NCBI GenBank assembly: GCA_030613345.1
Contig: JAUWMD010000035.1
Location: forward strand, 1-14,008
Reading direction: 5' to 3'
Length of the DNA: 14,008 bases
Source of the DNA: Candidatus Krumholzibacteriota bacterium
Lineage (GTDB): Bacteria; Krumholzibacteriota; Krumholzibacteriia; Krumholzibacteriales; Krumholzibacteriaceae
Below, piece after piece: positions 7,432 to 14,008 of this stretch. Numbering within the stretch: the stretch's first letter is position 1; the number at the start of each line of letters is the position of its first letter. The notes beneath the pieces are model-generated. The model had not been told where the DNA came from. It searched no databases and saw only the letters and a program-made list of their open reading frames with translations. The position numbers and the translations under genes are program-made.

Positions 7432-8421
7432 GTGAAGGGACGCGTACTGATCATCGACGACGAGGCTGAGATCCGGCGTAATCTCACGGTCGGGCTTACC
7501 CAGGAAGACTATAGCGCTGTTGCCTGTCCCGACGGGATCTCCGCCATACATGAGCTCAATTCCGCCAAGGAAAAGGGCATCATGTACGACTACCTGGTCA
7601 CCGATATCTTCATGCCCGACATCGATGGGCTGAAGATCCTCAAGGTGATCAAGATCCAGCACCCCGATCTCCCCGTCCTCGTAATCACCGGTTTCGGCGA
7701 TGAGTCTCTCAAGCTCACCGCCCTCTCCGAGCACAATACAGGCTATCTCGACAAGCCGTTCGAGATCCCCGATCTCGTCAAGGCCCTTGAGGAGCTCGCC
7801 CCCGGGAGCACCGAAGCGGGCGCCGTGGATGAAGCGCTTGGAGAGGTCAGTATCAGGGAATCGGTCAGCACATACATAACTATCAAGATAACCGATCCCG
7901 ACAAGTCGATGCAGATCTACAACGACCTCTACCAGATGGAAGGCGTCCAGAGGTGCGAGGCCGTTCGCGGCGACTTCGATATCATTATCCTCGCGCAGGC
8001 CGGATCGCAGGGCGAGATCAAGACCCTCAACGACAAGATCGCCTCTATGGACGGGGTGGAGGTCGTCTCGATGTCGCAGATCGAGCGTCCGAAGCTCGAC
8101 CGCGACGTCGACGAGTTCATAAAGATCTACTCCGGCGCGGTGAAGGCGCAGAAACAGACCACGCCTGCTAAGCAGCCGGGGACGACGAGCTACATCATAG
8201 TCGATATCGAGAAGGGCGCGATGCAGCAGATCTTCACCACCGTCTTCTTCATCGACGAAGTGATCTTCTGCGATGTCATCGAGGACGGGACGAAGCTGGT
8301 CGGCATGGTAACCGGCCAGGGAGCGGTCGGCCGCACCCCGAGGATCATCGAGAAGCTCGGCGAGATCGACGGTGTTCTCAGGGTCCGTGAAGCGACTGTC
8401 ATCAAGCTGGTCGAGGAGTGA
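7432..8421 (+). CDS. Response regulator receiver with two Lrp/AsnC-type ligand-binding (RAM-like) domains
   Basis: The 329-residue protein begins with a CheY-like receiver: acidic pocket D9 and D10, phosphoacceptor D58 (VTDIFMPD), T86 in VITG and K108 in DKPF, all canonical. After a linker (about 121-145) come two tandem alpha/beta repeats of about 75 residues. The first (146-219) reads STYITIKITD through RGDFDIIILAQ to GVEVVSMSQ. The second (252-327) reads TSYIIVDIEKG through GTKLVGMVTGQG to GVLRVREATV. Both follow the strand-helix-strand-strand-helix-strand pattern of the Lrp/AsnC ligand-binding domain. No helix-turn-helix, histidine kinase, GGDEF or ATPase domain is seen, so its output may be protein-protein or ligand-controlled rather than direct DNA binding (inference). 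The GTG start is supported by GGAGGAGGG upstream. It precedes the NuoE-like gene by 139 bases on the same strand, suggesting a regulatory tie to that redox complex. Confidence 0.82.
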   Translation: MKGRVLIIDDEAEIRRNLTVGLTQEDYSAVACPDGISAIHELNSAKEKGIMYDYLVTDIFMPDIDGLKILKVIKIQHPDLPVLVITGFGDESLKLTALSEHNTGYLDKPFEIPDLVKALEELAPGSTEAGAVDEALGEVSIRESVSTYITIKITDPDKSMQIYNDLYQMEGVQRCEAVRGDFDIIILAQAGSQGEIKTLNDKIASMDGVEVVSMSQIERPKLDRDVDEFIKIYSGAVKAQKQTTPAKQPGTTSYIIVDIEKGAMQQIFTTVFFIDEVIFCDVIEDGTKLVGMVTGQGAVGRTPRIIEKLGEIDGVLRVREATVIKLVEE

Positions 8422-8560
8422 TCCCGCTTCCCGCGGGGAACTCAAAGAGGCCTGAGTCAATATAGATCATCAATTTAAGGCTGCTTTCTGTCTTCAGGGG
8501 CAGCCGTCGCGTGCACTGTCCCCGCCCGCCGGCGCGGGGGCGCCGGGAGAAGGGAGAGAT
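8422..8560 (+). other. Intergenic leader of the NuoE-like gene with several hairpins
   Basis: Directly after the regulator stop is a short perfect hairpin, TTCCC (8428-8432), loop GCG, GGGAA (8436-8440), without a following T run. A longer hairpin lies at 8479-8505 and a GC-rich one pairs CCCCGC (8520-8525) with GCGGGG (8534-8539). The last lies about ten bases before the ribosome site AGAAGGGAGA. No good promoter is visible, so read-through from the regulator gene is likely. Confidence 0.4.
8479..8505 (+). promoter_or_regulatory. Hairpin in the leader of the NuoE-like gene
   Basis: GGCTGC (8479-8484) pairs perfectly with GCAGCC (8500-8505). Inside it CTG (8488-8490) pairs with CAG (8495-8497) around a TCTT loop, and two T-G wobbles join the stems, leaving one bulged T. 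This gives about eleven paired positions in a compact stem-loop. No T run follows, so it is not an intrinsic terminator. It could be an RNA processing, stability or protein-binding element. Confidence 0.35.
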
Positions 8561-9082
8561 GTGATCACGACCGGCATAGAAGACAACTTCAGTTACCGTC
8601 TGTGGCGGTACGACGGGGCGCCGGGAGAGTTGATTCCGCTTCTCCAATCGGCCCAGGAGCATTTCGGGTACATTCCACGCAGAGCGATAAGTTATATCTC
8701 GGGCGTGACGGGGATCCCCGAATCGGAAGTCTACGGGGTCATCACCTTTTACAGCCAGTTCCGGCTGCAGCCTATGGGCAAATACCTCATCAGGGCCTGC
8801 GCGGGAACGGCGTGTCACGTCTCGGGGGCCAAGGCGATCATCGAGACGATCGAGGACGAGATCGGCATCGAGGTCGGCGGCACGACGGAGGACGGGTTGT
8901 TCACCTTCAATACAGTCGCCTGCATCGGGTGCTGCTCGCTGGCGCCGGTGATAATGATCGACGGCGACACGCACGGAAGGCTGACTCCCAGCTCCCTGCG
9001 TAAACTCCTGAGACAGGTCAAACGTAAGGAACAGAGGGCGTCCGCGGCGGAAGCGGAGGCAGGCTGCAGGGACAGGGCGTAG
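8561..9082 (+). CDS. nuoE: NuoE/HydC/HndA-type [2Fe-2S] subunit of an NADH-linked oxidoreductase
   Basis: The 173-residue protein has the thioredoxin-like [2Fe-2S] fold of complex I 24-kDa subunits. An N-terminal helical bundle (about 15-70, including SEVYGVITFYSQF) is followed by ligands C80 and C85 (CAGTAC) and C121 and C125 (CIGCC, then SLAPV). The extra C124 in CIGCC occurs in many hydrogenase-type relatives. The length is normal for the family. The [2Fe-2S] centre normally accepts electrons from the FMN of the NuoF partner, which follows 49 bases downstream. Because no membrane Nuo subunits are present, this is more likely part of a soluble HydC-like complex than of respiratory complex I, so the symbol names the subunit family only. 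The GTG start is supported by AAGGGAGA seven or so bases upstream. The C-terminal tail (155-173) is charged and specific. Confidence 0.93.
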   Translation: MITTGIEDNFSYRLWRYDGAPGELIPLLQSAQEHFGYIPRRAISYISGVTGIPESEVYGVITFYSQFRLQPMGKYLIRACAGTACHVSGAKAIIETIEDEIGIEVGGTTEDGLFTFNTVACIGCCSLAPVIMIDGDTHGRLTPSSLRKLLRQVKRKEQRASAAEAEAGCRDRA

Positions 9083-9103
9083 GAGATTCCCGCTCTCCCT
9101 GCA
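9065..9103 (+). repeat. Inverted repeat at the junction of the NuoE- and NuoF-like genes
   Basis: TGCAGGG (9065-9071) and CCCTGCA (9097-9103) are perfect 7-bp complements bracketing the NuoE-like stop codon. The enclosed bases contain a competing stem, GGAGA (9082-9086) with TCTCC (9094-9098). No T run follows. A structure of this kind may affect mRNA stability or relative expression within an operon, though it may also be incidental in GC-rich sequence. Confidence 0.35.
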
Positions 9104-9131
9104 AGATCGAACAGCTAACCGGAGAATTCCA

Positions 9132-10910
9132 ATGACGAAAGTAATCGTGGGAATGGGCACATGCGGTCTCTCCGCTGGCGCGCGCCAGGTTTACGAGAAA
9201 CTCGAGGGGATCCTCGAGGCGAATCCCGGCGCCTTCGAGCTGTCGGGAACGAGCTGCATCGGAATGTGCTATCGCGAGCCGCTCGTAGAGATCCGTTCGG
9301 GCGGTGAGAGGACGATATACGGCGGCGTCACCGAGGAGCTTGCCGAGGAGATCTTCGATCGCCACGTCAAGGGCGGCGAGATCCTCGAGAAGCATGTAGC
9401 GCTGGGCATCGAGGATGGCAAGATCGGGTCCGGGACCGAGATCGAATTCCAGTCCCTTCAGGAGAAGATCGTGCTGCGCAACTGCGGGACGATCGACCCG
9501 GAATCGATAAATGAATATGAAAAGGCCGGCGGGTACGAGGGGCTCAGGAAGGCGCTGCTCGAGTTGACTCCCGAGGGGATCATCGACGAGATAAAGGCTT
9601 CGGGTCTGAGGGGCCGCGGCGGCGCGGGATTTCCCACAGGGCTCAAGTGGTCGTTCGCCGCGGGCAACGAGGCGGATAAAAAGTACGTGGTGTGCAATGC
9701 CGACGAGGGCGACCCCGGTGCTTTCATGGACCGCTCGGTCCTCGAGGGCGACCCGCATGCGATACTCGAGGGGATGGTGATCTGCGGGAGGGCTATCGGC
9801 GCCTCTTTCGGATATATCTACTGCCGCGCCGAGTACCCCCTCGCGATCAGGCGCCTTACGATAGCGATAGACGAGGCGAGGGAGAAGGGTTATCTCGGCG
9901 GTGATATCCTCGGCTCGGGACTCGATTTCGATATCAAGATAAAGCAGGGCGCGGGTGCTTTCGTCTGCGGCGAGGAGACGGCGCTCTTCGCTTCGATCGA
10001 GGGCCAGCGCGGCATGCCTCGGATCAGGCCCCCGTTCCCGGCCGAGAAGGGACTCTGGGGCAAGCCGACGAACAACAATAATGTCGAGACGTACGCCAAC
10101 ATCCCCTGGATCATAGTCAACGGCGCGGGCGCCTACGCGGCGTTCGGCAGCGAGAAGAGCAAGGGAACGAAGGTTTTCGCCCTCGCCGGCAAGGTCCTGC
10201 GGGGCGGGCTCGCCGAGGTGCCGATGGGCACGACGATCGACGACCTCGTTTTCAAGATAGGCGGAGGGATCAAGGAGGGGCGCAAGTTCAAGGCGGTCCA
10301 GATGGGAGGGCCGTCGGGGGGATGCATACCGGCCGATCTCGGTCAGACTCCCGTCGATTTCGAGTCGATCCCCGCTACAGGCGCGATCATGGGCTCTGGC
10401 GGCATGGTCGTGCTCGACGATACGACCTGCATGGTAGAGATGGCGAGGTTCTTCCTCGAATTCACGCAGAACGAGTCTTGCGGCAAGTGCACCTTCTGCC
10501 GGGTGGGTACGCTGAGGATGCTCGAGATCCTCACGAGGATCACCAAGGGCGAGGGTGAGCAGGGCGATATCGAGAAACTCGTAGAGCTCGGCGAGAGGAT
10601 CAAGGAGGCGAGCCTCTGCGGCCTCGGGCAGACCGCTCCAAACCCGGTCCTCACTACGATCCGTTACTACCGGGACGAGTACGAGGCCCACATAAACGAA
10701 AAACGATGTCCGGCCGCTTCATGCGAGGCGCTGGTCGACTTCAATATTGACACGGAGAAATGTACCGGTTGCACGCTCTGCGCGAAGAACTGCCCGGTCG
10801 ACGCCATCTCCGGCGAACCGAAAAAACTTCATGTGATCGACAACTCCATCTGCGTCAGGTGCGGCAAGTGCATCACGAGCTGCAACTTCGACGCTGTCTA
10901 CAAGAGTTGA
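9132..10910 (+). CDS. nuoF: NuoF/HydB-type FMN- and NADH-binding subunit with extra N- and C-terminal iron-sulfur domains
   Basis: This 592-residue protein is longer than plain NuoF. Residues 1-90 form a thioredoxin-like [2Fe-2S]-type domain with C11, C42 and C46 (SCIGMC). The NuoF core follows: the NADH/FMN loop RGRGGAGFPTG (160-170), CNADEGDPGAFMDRS (188-202), GAGAFVCGEETAL (273-285) and the SLBB segment (about 345-395). A [4Fe-4S] site uses C450, C453, C456 and C496. Residues 530-592 carry a two-cluster ferredoxin (C544, C547, C550, C554 and C574, C577, C580, C584). This arrangement is that of HydB/HndC and NAD-linked formate dehydrogenase beta subunits, which oxidise or reduce NAD(H) at FMN and relay electrons through iron-sulfur centres. 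It works with the NuoE-like subunit upstream and the fusion protein 11 bases downstream. GGAG eight bases before the ATG supports the start. Confidence 0.95.
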   Translation: MTKVIVGMGTCGLSAGARQVYEKLEGILEANPGAFELSGTSCIGMCYREPLVEIRSGGERTIYGGVTEELAEEIFDRHVKGGEILEKHVALGIEDGKIGSGTEIEFQSLQEKIVLRNCGTIDPESINEYEKAGGYEGLRKALLELTPEGIIDEIKASGLRGRGGAGFPTGLKWSFAAGNEADKKYVVCNADEGDPGAFMDRSVLEGDPHAILEGMVICGRAIGASFGYIYCRAEYPLAIRRLTIAIDEAREKGYLGGDILGSGLDFDIKIKQGAGAFVCGEETALFASIEGQRGMPRIRPPFPAEKGLWGKPTNNNNVETYANIPWIIVNGAGAYAAFGSEKSKGTKVFALAGKVLRGGLAEVPMGTTIDDLVFKIGGGIKEGRKFKAVQMGGPSGGCIPADLGQTPVDFESIPATGAIMGSGGMVVLDDTTCMVEMARFFLEFTQNESCGKCTFCRVGTLRMLEILTRITKGEGEQGDIEKLVELGERIKEASLCGLGQTAPNPVLTTIRYYRDEYEAHINEKRCPAASCEALVDFNIDTEKCTGCTLCAKNCPVDAISGEPKKLHVIDNSICVRCGKCITSCNFDAVYKS

Positions 10911-10921
10911 GGAGCGAGTAG

Positions 10922-13900
10922 ATGGAAATGATCAAGCTGACGATCAACGGACAGTCGATAGAGGCAAAGGCGGAGCAGACGATCCTCGAGGTCGTAAGGG
11001 AGCAGGATCTCGACGATATCCCGACTCTCTGCCATTCGCCCGAGCTTCCGCCCTACGGATCGTGCTTCGTCTGCGTCGTCGAGGTCAAGGGCAGGGCCAA
11101 CCTCGTTCCCTCATGCGCTACGAGGGTGACCGACGGGATGGAGGTCGAGACGAAGAACGAGCGGATCATAGCGTCGAGAAAGACCGCTTTCGAGCTTCTC
11201 CTGTCGAACCATTACGCCGACTGCGTGTCTCCGTGCATGGAAGGGTGTCCCGCGGGCGTCGATGTACAGGGGTACATAGCCCTCTCGGCAATGGGACAGT
11301 ACCGCAAGGCGATCGATCTCATCCGCGAGACGAATCCATTTCCGGCGATATGCGGGAGGGTCTGCGTCCGCAAGTGCGAGGTCGTCTGCCGCAGGGAGGA
11401 TGTCGATGAGCCTGTCGGGATCAACGCGATCAAGCGTTTTCTGAGCGACGTGCCAGGGGCCTACGACGGCGGCGTCGAGTGCGCGCCCTCTACCGGAAAG
11501 ACGGTCGGCATAGTCGGAGCGGGACCTGCCGGACTGACCGCCGCCTGGTTCCTCGGACGCAGTGGCCACAAGCCTGTCCTATACGAGGCGATGGACAGGT
11601 CGGGAGGCATGCTCAGGTACGGCATCCCGACCTACAGGCTTCCCGACGAGGTGATCGACCAGGAGGTCGATCATATCTGCAAGACGGGCGCGGAGATCCA
11701 CTACAACGTCCGTGTCGGAAAAGACATCACGCTCGACGAACTGAGGAAAAAGCACGACGCCGTATTCCTCGGCGCCGGCGCGTGGACTGGCAAACCGATG
11801 AGGGTCGAGGGGGAGTTCGACACGGAGGGCGTCCTGACCGGAGCCGATTTCCTTCCCGTGATGAACGAGAAGCCCGAGCCGCTGACCGGAACGGTAGTTG
11901 TGGTGGGCGGCGGCAATACGGCGATGGACGTCGCGAGAACGGCGTGGCGCCTCGGTGCGGACAAGGTCATCGTGCTCTACCGGCGGACGAAGGACGAGAT
12001 GCCCGCCGACAGGATGGAGATAGAGGAATGCCTCGAGGAGGGCATAGAGATAATGGAGCTCGCCGCTCCCGTCGGTATCGTGGCGGAGAACGGAAAGCTC
12101 AGGGCGATCAGGTGCCAGCGGATGAAGCTCGGAGAACCGGACGACTCCGGACGCCGGCGCCCCGTGCCGCTGGAAGGGTCGGAATACGACCTGCCCTGCC
12201 AGATGGCGATATCGTCCATCGGTCAGAATACCGTCCTCGACGGATTGACCGGTATCGACGGCGAGGAGATAGAGCTGACCCGCTGGAACACGTACGCCGT
12301 AGACCTCGCTACGATGAAGACGAACATAGAGGGTGTCTTCGCCGGCGGCGACGCCGCCGATGACGGACCGACGGTCGTCATCGATGCGATCAGGGACGGC
12401 CAGAGGGCGGGCAAAGCGATCGACGCGTTCCTCAATGGTGTAGATCTGCCGGCCGAGCCGTTCGTTGTGCGCAAGGAATTCTGGGCGAAGCCCGGAAAGA
12501 CCGAACTCGGTGACGTGAAGGAGAGCCCGAGACATGAGGTCCATTACATCGACGTCGAGCAGCGCCGCGGCAGCTTCGGAGAGGTGGCGACGGGGTTCGA
12601 ATTCGAGGACAACGTCCATGAATGCGACCGGTGCCTCTCGTGCGGATGCGTGAGATTCTACGACTGCGACCTGAGGCTCGGGGCGGAGAAGTACGGCGTC
12701 GACATGGAGAAATACAAGGGATACGCTCGCAAGCACAAGGTCGACGAGCGGCATCCATACATCATATACGATCCGAACAAGTGCATCCTCTGCGCGAGGT
12801 GTATCAGGACATGCGAAAGGGTCCTTCCCATCTCGGCGATCGGCCTGGTCGGCCGGGGATTCAGGACGGAGATGCGTCCTGCGATGAACGACCCCCTCGT
12901 CGAGACGAGCTGCGTGAGCTGCGGAAACTGCGTCGACGCCTGCCCGACGGCCGCGCTGACGGTCAAGTATCCCTTCCCCGGGAGGGCCGCGCTCTACGAC
13001 GAGACGATCGAGACGTACTGCGCGTTCTGCTCGCTCGCATGCGAGATGAACGTCAGGAAGTTCGGCGAGGACCGGTACTTCACGACGACGCCCGACAGGG
13101 CGGGAGCATACCTCTGCCGCTACGGCAGGTTCGGGCAGGAGTTATTTATCAGGCACAAGAGGCTCGCCGCGCCGCTGATGCGCAGCGGCAGCAAGCGCAA
13201 GAATATCGACATGTGCGGTGCCCAGCAGGAGATCGTCTCGGGGCTGCTCTCGATAGCGGGGAAGTACGGCGCCGACAAGGTCGGGGTCTTCGTATCGCCC
13301 GAGCTGACGAGCGAGGAGATGTTCCTCGCAGCGCGGATAGCGCGCGAGGCGATAGGAACGAATAACATCGTTTCCCTGTCGATACTCGGGACGGGCAGCG
13401 AAGCCGGAGCGCTCGACGGGATCCTCGGATTCACGGCCTCGACGGCCGACAGGTCCTGTCTCAAAGGCGCCGACCTGATCATCTGCAACAATACCTCGCT
13501 CGAGTCCGATCACCTGATCCTCGCGGTCGACGTGATCGATGCGGTCAGGAAGGGCGCGAAGTTCATCGTCTCGAACTCTGCGCTCGACATGACCGACCAG
13601 CACCTCGCCAGCGTAGCGATGGACCCGATGAGAGGTGCGGCCGCGATCCTCTGGAGCGGCATAACGAAGGCCCTCATCGACAGGGGAGCTTTCGATGCGA
13701 ATAAGATCAAGACGATGCCGGGCGGGAAGAAATTCACCGCGGCGCTCGATGCGACGGCCGGGGCGGCCGCAGTGGTGAGCGGTGTTGAAGAGGAGAAGAT
13801 AAAAGAGGCGGTGGCGATGATAGCCGGCGCGAAGAATATAGTGATCATTCACAGTCCCGACCGCAGGCAGGACCAGTCGGCCGGCGATCTGGAGACGCTG

Positions 13901-14008
13901 GCGAATCTCGTAGTTCTGCTCAGGGCGGCTGGAGCGTCGGCGGAGCTCCTGCTCCCGAGAAACTTCTCCAACACGGCCGGACTCGCGGTAACGGGGGCCG
14001 ACCCGGCA
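10922..14008 (+). CDS. Multidomain iron-sulfur flavoprotein: [2Fe-2S] ferredoxin + GltD-like oxidoreductase + NuoG/molybdopterin-like domain (3' end cut)
   Basis: The frame is open from ATG 10922 to the last base (1029 codons, no stop), so it continues beyond the window. Residues 1-80 form a NuoG-type [2Fe-2S] domain (C37, C48, C51, C65). Residues 95-160 hold the cysteine-rich GltD N-terminal helical domain (C101, C105, C109 and C144, C148, C152, C156). Residues 195-505 are the GltD/NfnB-like FAD and NAD(P) domains (GAGPAGL 199-205, GGGNTAMD 329-336, GGDAADDGPT 475-484). A cysteine cluster follows at 568-582 (CDRCLSCGC), then a 2[4Fe-4S] ferredoxin (C621, C624, C627, C631; C664, C667, C670, C674). 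A Mop-type [4Fe-4S] site (C700, C703, C707, C732) leads into a molybdopterin-oxidoreductase/NuoG-like domain. GGAG precedes the start, 11 bases after the NuoF-like stop. The subunit probably links NADH electrons to a second nicotinamide pool and ferredoxin in the cytoplasm. Details of the reaction are inference. Confidence 0.9.
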   Translation, partial: MEMIKLTINGQSIEAKAEQTILEVVREQDLDDIPTLCHSPELPPYGSCFVCVVEVKGRANLVPSCATRVTDGMEVETKNERIIASRKTAFELLLSNHYADCVSPCMEGCPAGVDVQGYIALSAMGQYRKAIDLIRETNPFPAICGRVCVRKCEVVCRREDVDEPVGINAIKRFLSDVPGAYDGGVECAPSTGKTVGIVGAGPAGLTAAWFLGRSGHKPVLYEAMDRSGGMLRYGIPTYRLPDEVIDQEVDHICKTGAEIHYNVRVGKDITLDELRKKHDAVFLGAGAWTGKPMRVEGEFDTEGVLTGADFLPVMNEKPEPLTGTVVVVGGGNTAMDVARTAWRLGADKVIVLYRRTKDEMPADRMEIEECLEEGIEIMELAAPVGIVAENGKLRAIRCQRMKLGEPDDSGRRRPVPLEGSEYDLPCQMAISSIGQNTVLDGLTGIDGEEIELTRWNTYAVDLATMKTNIEGVFAGGDAADDGPTVVIDAIRDGQRAGKAIDAFLNGVDLPAEPFVVRKEFWAKPGKTELGDVKESPRHEVHYIDVEQRRGSFGEVATGFEFEDNVHECDRCLSCGCVRFYDCDLRLGAEKYGVDMEKYKGYARKHKVDERHPYIIYDPNKCILCARCIRTCERVLPISAIGLVGRGFRTEMRPAMNDPLVETSCVSCGNCVDACPTAALTVKYPFPGRAALYDETIETYCAFCSLACEMNVRKFGEDRYFTTTPDRAGAYLCRYGRFGQELFIRHKRLAAPLMRSGSKRKNIDMCGAQQEIVSGLLSIAGKYGADKVGVFVSPELTSEEMFLAARIAREAIGTNNIVSLSILGTGSEAGALDGILGFTASTADRSCLKGADLIICNNTSLESDHLILAVDVIDAVRKGAKFIVSNSALDMTDQHLASVAMDPMRGAAAILWSGITKALIDRGAFDANKIKTMPGGKKFTAALDATAGAAAVVSGVEEEKIKEAVAMIAGAKNIVIIHSPDRRQDQSAGDLETLANLVVLLRAAGASAELLLPRNFSNTAGLAVTGADPA

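Noticed and set aside
7387..8460. Minus-strand 357-codon frame opposite the response regulator
   Set aside because: The plus strand carries all receiver catalytic residues and a strong ribosome site. The antisense protein has only Asp/Leu/Arg-rich composition.
9018..10691. Long minus-strand frame of 557 codons opposite the NuoF-like gene
   Set aside because: It is antisense to a clearly conserved protein, has low-complexity charged composition and no recognisable motif. Such frames are common opposite GC-rich genes.
8561..10910. Interpretation as respiratory complex I (nuoEF of a nuo operon)
   Set aside because: The NuoF-like protein has extra N- and C-terminal iron-sulfur domains typical of soluble HydB/FDH-type subunits, the next gene is a GltD fusion, and no membrane Nuo subunit is present in the window.
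11579..12754. Minus-strand 391-codon frame and plus-strand 11479-12363 frame overlapping the fusion gene
   Set aside because: Both lie inside the reading frame carrying the GltD motifs and are arginine- or histidine-rich shadows of it.

Overview
The window looks like a chromosomal segment of a bacterium with moderately high GC. Coding regions favour AGG/AGA arginine and ATA isoleucine codons, and Shine-Dalgarno sites are usually GGAGG-like. No ribosomal or other phylogenetic marker gene is present. The content (several genes joined into modular redox proteins, GMC/SDR sugar or lipid tailoring genes) would fit an uncultured lineage of the FCB or Krumholzibacteriota/Latescibacterota kind, but that is a guess. 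Both ends of the window cut through genes.

Left part (1-7158): an envelope-polysaccharide or glycolipid neighbourhood. A minus-strand run reads, in transcription order: a small unassigned protein (2962-3447), a GMC-type FAD oxidoreductase (1344-2957), an extended-SDR NAD(P) epimerase/dehydratase (463-1347, ATGA overlap with the GMC gene) and the start of a family 2 glycosyltransferase (1-213, cut by the window edge). Divergent from it are an M24 metallopeptidase of the Xaa-Pro dipeptidase type (3622-4797) and a multi-pass O-antigen ligase/polymerase-like protein (4845-6299). A class I SAM-dependent methyltransferase (6319-7158) converges on the latter.

Right part (7432-14008): a co-directional redox locus. 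It opens with an unusual response regulator: a receiver domain followed by two domains resembling the Lrp/AsnC ligand-binding (RAM) fold, with no recognisable DNA-binding domain. Next come a NuoE/HydC-type [2Fe-2S] subunit (8561-9082) and a NuoF/HydB-type FMN/NADH subunit with an N-terminal thioredoxin-like domain and a C-terminal 2[4Fe-4S] ferredoxin (9132-10910). The last gene (10922 to the window end, at least 1029 codons) is a large fusion in the order [2Fe-2S] ferredoxin, GltD/NfnB-like FAD-NAD(P) oxidoreductase, NuoG-like 2[4Fe-4S] domain, and molybdopterin-oxidoreductase-like domain. The molybdopterin-like part appears to lack the catalytic Cys/Sec of formate dehydrogenases.

Taken together, the three enzyme genes encode a soluble complex that could couple NADH (NuoF site), a second nicotinamide pool (GltD site) and ferredoxin. 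This resembles electron-bifurcating HydABC- or Stn-type transhydrogenases, but the fusion order is distinctive. The neighbouring receiver-RAM-RAM protein may set its expression or activity. This redox locus is the most interesting part of the window.
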